This document shows, piece by piece, positions 52,448 to 60,577 of a DNA stretch of 64,000 bases; positions within the stretch are counted from its first letter, which is position 1, and each line of letters begins with the position of its first letter. The DNA comes from Bombella saccharophila (GTDB lineage Bacteria > Pseudomonadota > Alphaproteobacteria > Acetobacterales > Acetobacteraceae), in assembly GCF_026385475.1 (NCBI RefSeq), contig NZ_JANIDW010000005.1, positions 1 to 64,000 of the forward strand, read 5' to 3'. The translations under genes and the position numbers were made by a program. A model generated the notes under the pieces. It made no database searches. It was not told where the DNA came from and saw nothing but the letters and a program-made list of their open reading frames with translations.

Positions 52448-53416
52448 GTGAGCAACGATTATACCTCATCCCCTCGGCACTTCCTGGATATTAAGGACCA
52501 TTCCACCGAGACATTGCGCCATATTCTGGACCTTGCGGCCCATATCAAAGCTCTACAGCAAGAGCGCAAACGCCCTCTCTGCCCTGGTCTGCCATTAGCC
52601 GGACGTGCTTTGGGGCTGATGATGTCCCGCCCCTCCACCCGCACACGTGTCTCTTTTGAGGTGGGGATGAAGCAGCTTGGCGGGACGGTTAATGTCCTCT
52701 CCCCTGCGGATATGCAGCTTGGCCGGGGCGAGAGCATTGCCGATACGGCGCGTGTCCTCTCCCGTTTTTTGGATGTTATCACCCTCCGCACGGGGACAGA
52801 TGCTAACCTTCGGGAGCTTGCCCGCTGGAGTGATGTGCCCGTCATTAACGGGCTAACGCCAGTCTCCCATCCTGTGCAGATTTTGGCCGATATTCTCACT
52901 TTTGAGGAACATCGCGGCTCCATTACCGGCAAAAAACTGGCTTGGATTGGCGATGGCAATAACGTCGCCACCTCCATGATTGAGGCCGCCGCACGGCTAG
53001 GCTTCTCCCTGCATCTCGCCACGCCAGAAGGGGAGTTTATGCCCTCTGAGACGGCTGTAAACTGGGCGCGCGCACAGGGCGGTGATATTCAACTCACCCA
53101 CGACCCGCGCGAGGCTGCCGCGGGGGCTGATGCCATCATCACCGATACATGGGTCAGCATGGGGGATAAAGATGCTGAAAAACGCCATCAAATCTTCCGC
53201 CCTTATCATGTTGATGAAGCCCTCATGGCTCTCGCAGCACCGGAGGCCCTGTTTATGCACTGCTTGCCTGCCCATATAGGGGAGGAAGTCAGCAAGGCCG
53301 TGTTTGAAGGCCCGGCCTCTGTTGTGTTTGATGAGGCAGAAAACCGCCTACATGCCCAAAAGGGATTGCTGCTCTGGTGCTTGGGGGAAGATGACCTCTC
53401 CGCTTATCAGGGCTGA
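52448..53416 (+). CDS. argF: Ornithine carbamoyltransferase ArgF
   Basis: Makes citrulline from ornithine and carbamoyl phosphate. 322 aa with the carbamoyl-phosphate motif SRPSTRTRVSFEVGM near 58, the HPVQILADILTFEEH region, and the ornithine motif MHCLPAHIGEEV near 270. The GTG start at 52448 has AAGGAG upstream. A hairpin at its stop separates it from hslO. Confidence 0.97.
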   Translation: MSNDYTSSPRHFLDIKDHSTETLRHILDLAAHIKALQQERKRPLCPGLPLAGRALGLMMSRPSTRTRVSFEVGMKQLGGTVNVLSPADMQLGRGESIADTARVLSRFLDVITLRTGTDANLRELARWSDVPVINGLTPVSHPVQILADILTFEEHRGSITGKKLAWIGDGNNVATSMIEAAARLGFSLHLATPEGEFMPSETAVNWARAQGGDIQLTHDPREAAAGADAIITDTWVSMGDKDAEKRHQIFRPYHVDEALMALAAPEALFMHCLPAHIGEEVSKAVFEGPASVVFDEAENRLHAQKGLLLWCLGEDDLSAYQG

Positions 53417-53433
53417 GAGGGCACACCCCTCTC
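53415..53433 (+). terminator. Hairpin between argF and hslO
   Basis: GAGAGGG (53415-53421) and CCCTCTC (53427-53433) form a perfect 7-bp stem with loop CACAC, right at the argF stop. There is no T run, so partial termination or mRNA end protection is more likely than full termination. Confidence 0.45.
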
Positions 53434-53466
53434 CCCTCTATCGGGGCCAAAAGGGAGGATAGGACC

Positions 53467-54453
53467 ATGACAAACCCGGTGACAGAAACCACCCCTACAG
53501 CCACGACCCGCCCGCAGGATGTACCAGACCTAACGGTTGCCCATGCGATTACGCCCTTCCATCTCGGCCATGTGCCTGTTCGAGGGCGATTAATTACGCT
53601 TGGGCCGTTGGCTGATGCCATCCTCTCCCGCCATGATGAACTTCCAGAGCCTGTGCGCGCCCTTGGAGGCCAAGCCCTTGCCTTGGTAGCGGCTATGGCA
53701 ACGGCTTTAAAGTTTAAAGGCTCCTTCTCCCTACAAGTTAAAGGCGATGGTCCGGTCTCGCTCTTTCTGGCCGATTGCACCGATACAGGGGCGTTGCGCT
53801 TTACCGCCCGCATGGCAGAGGACTACACCACCCCCCTGCCTGAAACCGCTCCGGGCTTGCTTGGCAAGGGGTATCTGGCCTTTACAGTGGACCAAGGGCC
53901 AGAGACGGAGCGTTATCAAGGGATTGTTGGGCTAGAGGGTAAAGACCTCGCCGCCATGGCGACGCACTACTTTCAAACCAGTGAGCAACATGATTGTGCC
54001 ATCCAACTTTTCTCCCGCTTAACAGAGAGCGGGTGGCAAGCGGGGGCGTTGGTGTTAGAGCGTCTGCCCGATAGCGACCCCGTTGCCGGTAATGATGACC
54101 AGCAACATTCCGAGGCGACCATCCAAGACCTCTGGGAGACGGCTTGCACCTTTGCTCATACCCTAAAAGCGGATGAATTATTTGACCCTGCTCTTTCAGC
54201 CTCTACCCTTATCACAAGGCTCTTTGGCACATTGGGGGTAGAGCTTGCCCCGGCGAGGCCGCTCTCCTTTGGGTGCCGCTGTAGCCGTGCCCGCCTGCAA
54301 GGGGTGTTAGAGCGTTTCAGCACGGATGACCTTGACCATATGGCCCAAGATGGGGTGATTTCTATGGAATGTCATTTCTGCAATACGGCCTTCACCTTCC
54401 CTCGTGATAGCCTTACGCATCATACAAACACACTCTCTGCCGAGACGCCATGA
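53467..54453 (+). CDS. hslO: Redox-regulated chaperone Hsp33 (HslO)
   Basis: 328 aa. Hsp33 is switched on when oxidants remove zinc from four cysteines; here they are Cys270 and Cys272 (CRC) with Cys302 and Cys305 (CHFC). The N-terminal core has LGPLADAILSRHDELPEPV and FSLQVKGDGPVSL. Its TGA overlaps the next gene's ATG by four bases. GGGAGGAT lies before the ATG. The CxC is followed by SRARL, as in other Hsp33 proteins. Confidence 0.95.
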   Translation: MTNPVTETTPTATTRPQDVPDLTVAHAITPFHLGHVPVRGRLITLGPLADAILSRHDELPEPVRALGGQALALVAAMATALKFKGSFSLQVKGDGPVSLFLADCTDTGALRFTARMAEDYTTPLPETAPGLLGKGYLAFTVDQGPETERYQGIVGLEGKDLAAMATHYFQTSEQHDCAIQLFSRLTESGWQAGALVLERLPDSDPVAGNDDQQHSEATIQDLWETACTFAHTLKADELFDPALSASTLITRLFGTLGVELAPARPLSFGCRCSRARLQGVLERFSTDDLDHMAQDGVISMECHFCNTAFTFPRDSLTHHTNTLSAETP

Positions 54454-55532
54454 CGGCAGCACACCCCGCAGAACTCCACCGCAGAGGCCAACCTCTTACA
54501 GGGCTTTATCCCGGCTGGGAAATGGGCCAGCGTATTTCTGGCCCTGCGGGTATGGACATCCTAATCCTTCAGCATCCCCGCACCAAAGAAGAGGCCTATT
54601 GGTGGCTCTCCCCCGATGGCGAGATTTTAGCCTGCCATGCTCTCGCCCTAAGGGGGACATGGCAAGAGGCCCTCGTCAAAACATTAGACCCTGTCCTCCA
54701 ACCCCTTAGTGCAAGCCTGCTTGATGGGGCTGCTCCCCTTCCCTCTGAAGATGATCTTTTAAACGAACCTCTTCCCCTTCTGCGCGCTCTTCCTGCACCT
54801 GCACGTTTGCAACTGGTGACGTTATGGTTCCAAACCGCGCGAGCGGCGATGCATGTTATCTCTCTTACAGCCCTCTTAGAGCATGAAAATGAAAGCCCTT
54901 TTCCCCCCGCCTTCATCCAAAAGCTATTCCGCACACGTCTAGCCGGGCCGCATAGTCTGGCCTGCTCCCCCTTTAATGGGGACATTATCCGTACAGAGCT
55001 GACAATCACTTTAGAGCAAGGCATAGCATGTCGCTTTACTGACCCACAGGAAGAACTCACCTTTTATCTCTTCTGGCCACATGGGGATGAAGGCAACACC
55101 TCTCCCGAGACCATTCCACCAATTTTCTACCTTCCCAAAGCCTCACTATTAGTCGGGGAGGGACTCTTTACCCCGTTAGTACCTACTTTTCTTCTCTCAT
55201 GGTTTATAGGGACACCACATTGTGTTGAAGAGCTCAAACAAGCCCGCCCCTTCACGCTAGAGGATTACGGCGTTGGCCATGCCTCTGCCTTATGGGACAA
55301 TCTTTCCTCCCCGAAAAAAACAACCGAACGCGGGAAGGCTGGACAAATACTCTCTTCTTTCCCATTCTCCTCTCTATTATGGGGACAGGCCGCTTTTCTG
55401 CGACCTCTAGGAGAGACGCCCTTTACCCCTTTAGAGGATGAGATACACAACAAACCAACGCAGAAACGGGCCCAAAAGCCCTATCAACCTCGTAAGAAGA
55501 AACGTAAAAAAGGACGGAAACGCCGCTCATGA
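54450..55532 (+). CDS. Conserved-looking protein of unknown function, coupled to hslO
   Basis: 360 aa with no family I recognise. It is globular, with aromatic- and leucine-rich segments (LFWPHGDE near 210, LLVGEGLFTPLVPTFLLSWF near 230-250), but has no clear membrane span or signal. The C-terminus is a basic tail (YQPRKKKRKKGRKRRS) that could touch RNA, DNA or the membrane surface. It starts by ATGA overlap with hslO and its own TGA overlaps the ATG of the next gene, so the three are likely translated together. A role linked to hslO or to the following lipoprotein is inference. Confidence 0.75.
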   Translation: MTAAHPAELHRRGQPLTGLYPGWEMGQRISGPAGMDILILQHPRTKEEAYWWLSPDGEILACHALALRGTWQEALVKTLDPVLQPLSASLLDGAAPLPSEDDLLNEPLPLLRALPAPARLQLVTLWFQTARAAMHVISLTALLEHENESPFPPAFIQKLFRTRLAGPHSLACSPFNGDIIRTELTITLEQGIACRFTDPQEELTFYLFWPHGDEGNTSPETIPPIFYLPKASLLVGEGLFTPLVPTFLLSWFIGTPHCVEELKQARPFTLEDYGVGHASALWDNLSSPKKTTERGKAGQILSSFPFSSLLWGQAAFLRPLGETPFTPLEDEIHNKPTQKRAQKPYQPRKKKRKKGRKRRS

Positions 55533-56293
55533 CCATTACACGCTTTGCCCCCCTCTCGCGCTTATGGCCTTGTTTGGCTCTCCTCTTCGGGCTGGCTCTC
55601 TTAACAGGCTGTGCGCATGATGAAGGTAATGAGACCTTCCCAAAAGCTGATTATAGCTATCTGCCACCACTAAATCTAAATGTCAGCCAGATCACAATCA
55701 CTAGTCAAATCCAACCGAATTATGACGATTTAACCGCACGAAGCCCCAACAACCCCGAGAGTGACCTCCAGCTCATGGCGCGTCAGAGATTACACACAAC
55801 GGGAACGTCCGGCTCAGCGCAATTTATCGTCACGCAAATCGAGATGACAAAACTCTCTCATCATAGTTTTAGCGGGACTTATGGCGTAAAGCTCACACTG
55901 GATGACCCAACCCATCAACGCCATGGCTTTATCACCGCACGTGTCCATCGCACCATTGAGGCCCCCGGCTCTTATAGTCTGGAGCGTGACCTCCACACGC
56001 TAAACACGGCCCTCATGGATGATATGAATGTCGAGCTGGAATATCAGGTCCGCAATCATCTTGCCTCTTGGTTGACTGACGCCACCGGTACGCCGCTAAA
56101 TGCCACTACCGTCCAAAGCCAAGACCTCTCTAGTACAGAACTCCCCGCGTTGGAGGGCAGCGCACAACAACATGCCCCCCTCAACACCACGGCTCCTGCT
56201 GCCCCTCACCCCACTTCCACAACATATGAGAGCACCACGCCGACAAAGCTCCACTCCCCACCGCCGGGTGTTCTCTCCCTACCACAACATTAA
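55529..56293 (+). CDS. Lipoprotein of unknown function
   Basis: 254 aa. A signal peptide ends in the lipobox LLTGC, followed by LPPLNLNVSQITITSQ and a compact domain with TGTSGSAQFIVTQIEMTKL and GTYGVKLTLDDP. That pattern resembles conserved hypothetical lipoproteins of acetic acid bacteria, but I can name no function. The last 60 residues are low in complexity (P, T, S, A). The ATG overlaps the stop of the preceding gene by four bases. Confidence 0.75.
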   Translation: MTITRFAPLSRLWPCLALLFGLALLTGCAHDEGNETFPKADYSYLPPLNLNVSQITITSQIQPNYDDLTARSPNNPESDLQLMARQRLHTTGTSGSAQFIVTQIEMTKLSHHSFSGTYGVKLTLDDPTHQRHGFITARVHRTIEAPGSYSLERDLHTLNTALMDDMNVELEYQVRNHLASWLTDATGTPLNATTVQSQDLSSTELPALEGSAQQHAPLNTTAPAAPHPTSTTYESTTPTKLHSPPPGVLSLPQH

Positions 56294-56309
56294 ACCTACC
56301 TCCTCGCTA

Positions 56310-56417
56310 TAAGGTGAATATATGACAGCAGATTCACTTGTATTCTGCGAAGATTTTGCTCACCTTACCGCATCTTTAACCATCTCTTCATCTCCTCAGG
56401 CCCACCCCACACGATGA
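56310..56417 (+). promoter_or_regulatory. Leader region of the dehydrogenase operon with a candidate ribosome-binding-site-hiding helix
   Basis: TAAGGTGA (56310-56317) contains the ribosome-binding site of the leader ORF at 56322 and is perfectly complementary to TCACCTTA (56360-56367) inside that ORF. Nested inside is a 5-bp hairpin, GCAGA (56328-56332) with TCTGC (56344-56348). Closing the outer helix would hide the leader's ribosome-binding site; a ribosome translating the leader would open it. This is inferred from complementarity only. Confidence 0.5.
56322..56417 (+). CDS. 31-codon leader ORF coupled to the dehydrogenase operon
   Basis: ATG at 56322 has AAGGTG five bases upstream and runs for 31 codons to TGA at 56415-56417. 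The peptide starts MTADSLVFCEDFAHL and is rich in S, T and H toward the end; no family is recognised. Its TGA overlaps the ATG (56414) of the first structural gene. That gene has no ribosome-binding site of its own, so it depends on ribosomes arriving from this frame. No codon run (such as repeated Trp or His) points to amino-acid attenuation. Confidence 0.55.
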   Translation: MTADSLVFCEDFAHLTASLTISSSPQAHPTR

Positions 56418-57196
56418 CGTCATCCCCCTCTCACCCCACTGCTCCATCCCGTACTGCGTTATCGCGGCGGGGATTTATAAGGGGGACTGGTGCGCTTTCT
56501 GGCTCATCATTACTAAGCCATGCAGCCCAAGCCCGTGCTGACTTAAAGACCCAGCAGGCCAGAAAAGCAGAGAATGATCCCGCCCGTTATGTGCCGCGTT
56601 TCTTCACAGCGGAGGAATATCGCTTCCTCTGCCATGCCTGTGAGCGGATTTTCCCAGAAGATGAAAATGGGCCCGGTGCATTAGCCTTAGCTGTACCGCG
56701 TTTTATTGATAAACAAATGCAAACCCCTTACGGGCAAGGGGACCTCTGGTACCTTCACCCCCCATTTGTCAATGGTCCACCAGAACTCGGCTACCAACTT
56801 CCCTACGGCCCGCAAGAGCTGTATCGCCGTACGATCGAACCTATTAATACCCATTGTTTGATGACCTATAACGCCCTCTTTGCAGACCTCACCACCACAC
56901 AGCAAGATGAGGTTCTTCATAAACTTGAGGACGGCGTCTTACAGTTTAATGATATTCCCGGGGCTGTCTTTTTTGAGCAATTACGCACCAATACGTTAGA
57001 AGGTGCCTTTGCCGACCCCCTCTATGGCGGTAATGACGCTATGGGGGGATGGAAGATGATGGGCTTCCCCGGTGCGCGGGCCGATTTTATGGATTGGGTC
57101 AACCAGCAAGGGGCCCCTTATCCGCTTGGCCCTGTTGGTATGCCCCCTAATGTTGCCCCCTATGGCCCTGATGCGCTTCATGATGAGGAAGATTAA
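56414..57196 (+). CDS. Gluconate 2-dehydrogenase subunit 3-family protein (membrane dehydrogenase small subunit)
   Basis: 260 aa. A Tat-type signal peptide (SRRGFIRGTGALSGSSLLS, cut near ARA) is followed by the subunit 3 domain (FFTAEEYRFLCHACERIFPEDENG). In gluconate and 2-ketogluconate dehydrogenases this subunit escorts and stabilises the flavoprotein and goes with it through the Tat pore. It is first in a small-large-cytochrome order, the arrangement of gluconate/2-ketogluconate dehydrogenases; fructose dehydrogenase genes are ordered differently. The GMC gene follows after six bases. Confidence 0.88.
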   Translation: MTSSPSHPTAPSRTALSRRGFIRGTGALSGSSLLSHAAQARADLKTQQARKAENDPARYVPRFFTAEEYRFLCHACERIFPEDENGPGALALAVPRFIDKQMQTPYGQGDLWYLHPPFVNGPPELGYQLPYGPQELYRRTIEPINTHCLMTYNALFADLTTTQQDEVLHKLEDGVLQFNDIPGAVFFEQLRTNTLEGAFADPLYGGNDAMGGWKMMGFPGARADFMDWVNQQGAPYPLGPVGMPPNVAPYGPDALHDEED

Positions 57197-57202
57197 CCAC
57201 GC

Positions 57203-58996
57203 ATGACAGACCACGTTACACCACCTAAAAAGCCAGATGTTCTCATCATCGGGGCTGGCTGGGCTGGCAGCATCATGGCAAAAGAGCTAACCGAGGCTGG
57301 CCTGCATGTTACCATGCTAGAGCGCGGGCATGACCATAGCACGGCCGTAGAGGGCGCGTATCCTGAATCGATTGATGAATTACGCGGGGCGATACGCAAG
57401 CGTCTCTTCCAAAAACTCGCGCGCACTTCTCTGACCATTCGCAACCATCCCACCCAAACAGCCCTTCCCTACCGCCAACTTGCCGCCTTTCTTCCCGGCG
57501 AGGGCGTAGGCGGGGCCGGGCTGCATTGGTCAGGCTGTCACTTCCGCACCACAGAGGATGAACTGCGCCTCCATAGCGTAACACAAGAGCGATATGGGCG
57601 TAACTTCATCCCAGATGGCATGTTCTTACAAGATTATGGGGTGAGCTATCAGGAGCTAGAACCCTTCTTCGATAAAGCCGAGAAAGTTTTCGGTACAGCA
57701 GGAGAGGCCTCCTCCGTACGAGGGCAAGCTACAGGCGGCGGAAATATTTTTGCGCCTGATCGTTCCGACCATTTCCCACTACCTCCACTGGCTGATACTT
57801 TCTCAGCCAGCCTGTTCCGCAAAGCCGCAACCGAGGTTGGGTTTCACCCTTACAGCATGCCTGCTGCTAATGCCTCCCAGCCTTACACCAACCCATATGG
57901 CTGCCAGATGGGGCCGTGCAATTTTTGCGGTTATTGCAGCGGTTATGATTGTTATCTCTATTCCAAAGCGTCCCCGAATGTGAACATCCTCCCCGCCCTG
58001 CGGCAGGATAAACGCTTCACCCTCATCACACAGGCGCAAGTGTTGGAAATCCTCTTAGATGATGACCGCAAGACCGCCACAGGCGTACGGTATATTGACC
58101 TCACAACACAATCCGAACAGACGATGCAGGCTGACCTCGTCATACTGAGTGCCTTCCAGCTCCATAATGTTCATCTCATGCTCACCTCAGGCATTGGCCA
58201 ACCTTATGACCCAGTAACGCAAACGGGGGTGATTGGCCGTAACTTCACCTATCAAACCATTACCTCTTCCCGCGTTTGGCTGCCTAAAACGCACTTTACC
58301 AACCAATTTGTTGGCGCTGGCGGCGGGGGTGTTGCCATTGATGACATCAACCATCCCGGCCTAGACCGTGGGAAAGCGGGCTTTATTGGTGGCTCACCCA
58401 TTTGGGTAAACCAAGCAGGGACAAAACCCATCAATGCCGCCCTTAGCAGTGGTGGCAAGGGCGCACCCCGCTGGGGACACGCTTATAAAACAGCCATGAT
58501 TGACCAATATCGCCACTCTCTCAGTATTGATGCCCATGGCAGCAATATGGCTTATCGCGATGTGTATTTGGACCTCGACCCCACATGGCGCAACGCTTAT
58601 GGCCAACCCATGTTACGCATGACCTTCACATGGAAGGAGAACGACATCCGCATGAATCAATATGCCGTCCAGCATATTGGTCAGATCGCCAAAGCCATGG
58701 GGGCCACTAAGATTGCCCTCAATAGCCTCCAACATGGCCAGAACTTTGATAGCCGCCTCTACCAAACCACGCACCTTAATGGTGGGGTTATCATGGGGGA
58801 AAACCCCAAAACCAGTGCGGTGAACCGTTATCTACAAAGTTGGGATGTCTCTAATCTCTTTGTCATTGGCTCTAGCGCATTTCCCCAAGGGTTAGGCTAT
58901 AACCCCACCGGGCTGGTGGCCGCGCTGGCTTATTGGTCGGCTTACCATATCCGCCATACTTACCTCCGTAACCCCGGCCCTATGGTAACCGCATGA
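57203..58996 (+). CDS. GMC-family FAD flavoprotein, large subunit of a membrane sugar/sugar-acid dehydrogenase
   Basis: 597 aa. The FAD dinucleotide motif VLIIGAGWAGSIMAKEL is followed by HVTMLERG and a GVGGAGLHWSG loop near 108. A cysteine cluster, Cys234, 239, 242, 245 and 250 (GCQMGPCNFCGYCSGYDC), matches the 3Fe-4S ligand region of this dehydrogenase class. The C-terminal block TTHLNGGVIMG then GYNPTGLVAALAYWSAYH carries the catalytic region. There is no signal of its own; it is exported with the small subunit. Electrons go to the tri-haem subunit encoded next, with a 4-nt overlap. Gluconate or 2-ketogluconate is the likely substrate; the sequence alone does not decide. Confidence 0.88.
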   Translation: MTDHVTPPKKPDVLIIGAGWAGSIMAKELTEAGLHVTMLERGHDHSTAVEGAYPESIDELRGAIRKRLFQKLARTSLTIRNHPTQTALPYRQLAAFLPGEGVGGAGLHWSGCHFRTTEDELRLHSVTQERYGRNFIPDGMFLQDYGVSYQELEPFFDKAEKVFGTAGEASSVRGQATGGGNIFAPDRSDHFPLPPLADTFSASLFRKAATEVGFHPYSMPAANASQPYTNPYGCQMGPCNFCGYCSGYDCYLYSKASPNVNILPALRQDKRFTLITQAQVLEILLDDDRKTATGVRYIDLTTQSEQTMQADLVILSAFQLHNVHLMLTSGIGQPYDPVTQTGVIGRNFTYQTITSSRVWLPKTHFTNQFVGAGGGGVAIDDINHPGLDRGKAGFIGGSPIWVNQAGTKPINAALSSGGKGAPRWGHAYKTAMIDQYRHSLSIDAHGSNMAYRDVYLDLDPTWRNAYGQPMLRMTFTWKENDIRMNQYAVQHIGQIAKAMGATKIALNSLQHGQNFDSRLYQTTHLNGGVIMGENPKTSAVNRYLQSWDVSNLFVIGSSAFPQGLGYNPTGLVAALAYWSAYHIRHTYLRNPGPMVTA

Positions 58997-60336
58997 CCCA
59001 TATCTTCCGCGCTTCCTTTTATGCGGCACTTTATGCAGCATTAGGGCTGCTTGCCATTTTTTCCTCCCCCCTCACCATAGCTCGAGCAGACACCCCCATA
59101 CCGCCTGCTTTGCTAGAGGAAGGCCATTATCAAGCTATCCTCGGCGATTGCGCTGCCTGCCATACAGCACCGGGCCGCCCTGATTATAGCGGGGGCTTAC
59201 CCTTTGAGCTGCCCATCGGCACGATTTATTCAACCAATATTTCGCCAGATCCTGTTCATGGCATTGGCCGCTATAGCGAGGCAGAGTTTGCCCGCGCTGT
59301 CCGGCTTGGGGTGCGTAAAGATGGCTCCACACTTTATCCCGCTATGCCGTACCCCTCCTATGCGCGGCTGAGTGATGCGGATATCCACGCGCTTTATGTT
59401 TATTTTCAACATGGTGTGGCCCCTCAAGCGATAGCGCCACCAGAGAATAAAATTAAGTGGCCGCTCTCTATGCGTTGGCCACTACGCGTTTGGCGGTGGC
59501 TCTTTGCCCCTAGCATTCGCTATGCCCAGCAACGCACCAATAGCCAATTCACCGACCCAACCTTGGCACGAGGGGCCTATCTTGTCGAAGGGCCGGGCCA
59601 TTGCGGGGCCTGCCATACACCACGCGGCATCGCACTGAATGAAAAGGCCCAAACAGCCCAAGATGGCCCGCTCTTTCTCTCCGGCGGTGGGGTTGTAGAA
59701 CAATGGGTTGTCCCCTCCCTGCGGCAAGAAAATCGCACCGGCCTAGGCCGTTGGAGTGAACAAGATATTGTGGACTTCCTCCGCACTGGCCGCGCTCGCC
59801 CCGGTGCCAGCTTCGGGGGCATGACGCCTGTTGTCATCCACAGCACCTACGCATTTACAGATAACGACCTCCACGCGATTGCGCGCTATTTACGCACACT
59901 AAGCCCCGCCCGCCCAGAAGCCCCTTGGGTTTATGACCCAAGCACGGCAGACGCCCTACGCCGGGGTGATGTCACCCAACCTGGCGCACAAACTTATCTG
60001 GACCGCTGCGCAGCTTGCCATCGCAGCGATGGGGCTGGTTATGGCACGGTCTTTCCCCCTCTAGCAGGGAACCCTGTCGTGATGACGGATAATCCCACCT
60101 CGCTCATCCATATCATCCTCGCGGGCGAGACAATGCACCCCCTCCCTACCGCGCCCTCTGCCTTTACAATGCCCGCTTTTGGCGATGCGCTCTCTGACAA
60201 AGAGGTCGCAGAGCTTGTAAGCTTCATCCGCCATAGTTGGGGCAATCACAGCAGCAGCGTTAGTGAGGATAAAGTCCGGCGGCTTCGCCAGCAGATTGCT
60301 CACCCCACCGTACCCCCCATCTTACCGAAAAACTAA
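58993..60336 (+). CDS. Tri-haem cytochrome c subunit of the membrane dehydrogenase
   Basis: 447 aa. A Sec signal peptide (hydrophobic 8-25, cut near ARA) precedes three haem-binding motifs: CAACH (Cys53, Cys56, His57), CGACH (204, 207, 208) and CAACH (339, 342, 343). This is the c-type cytochrome subunit that passes electrons from the flavoprotein to ubiquinone in the inner membrane. A basic segment near 156-178 and the C-terminal helix could anchor it. The ATG overlaps the GMC TGA by four bases. Confidence 0.93.
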   Translation: MTHIFRASFYAALYAALGLLAIFSSPLTIARADTPIPPALLEEGHYQAILGDCAACHTAPGRPDYSGGLPFELPIGTIYSTNISPDPVHGIGRYSEAEFARAVRLGVRKDGSTLYPAMPYPSYARLSDADIHALYVYFQHGVAPQAIAPPENKIKWPLSMRWPLRVWRWLFAPSIRYAQQRTNSQFTDPTLARGAYLVEGPGHCGACHTPRGIALNEKAQTAQDGPLFLSGGGVVEQWVVPSLRQENRTGLGRWSEQDIVDFLRTGRARPGASFGGMTPVVIHSTYAFTDNDLHAIARYLRTLSPARPEAPWVYDPSTADALRRGDVTQPGAQTYLDRCAACHRSDGAGYGTVFPPLAGNPVVMTDNPTSLIHIILAGETMHPLPTAPSAFTMPAFGDALSDKEVAELVSFIRHSWGNHSSSVSEDKVRRLRQQIAHPTVPPILPKN

Positions 60337-60535
60337 GATGAAACCGTCCTGCTATAAGTGACATTATTGTAATATAAAGTAACGCAAAGAGAGTGCTTCT
60401 TTTAAAGAGCATAAAATCAGGAAAAGCCGTCTCCTCTGGTTTTGGCTTGGATACGCTTTGTCTTACAGCGATGTCATAAAGCTGACTAAAACCGTATTTA
60501 ATACGCTAACCCCTCTTTTTTGCTTAAATTACGCC

Positions 60536-60541
60536 TATAAT
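60536..60541 (+). promoter_or_regulatory. -10-like box in the 241-bp gap before the RND pump gene
   Basis: TATAAT at 60536-60541 is a perfect -10 hexamer about 37 bases before the pump ATG, without a good -35 at the right distance; an activator may be needed. The rest of the gap (60337-60577) is AT-rich with no gene that I can support. Confidence 0.35.
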
Positions 60542-60577
60542 TTTCTGCCTCTGCAATAACAGGAAACCACCTGCATC

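Noticed and set aside
56414-60336. Fructose dehydrogenase
   Set aside because: Subunit types match, but the order here is small, large, cytochrome. Fructose dehydrogenase genes have the cytochrome gene before the large subunit. Substrate remains open between gluconate and 2-ketogluconate.
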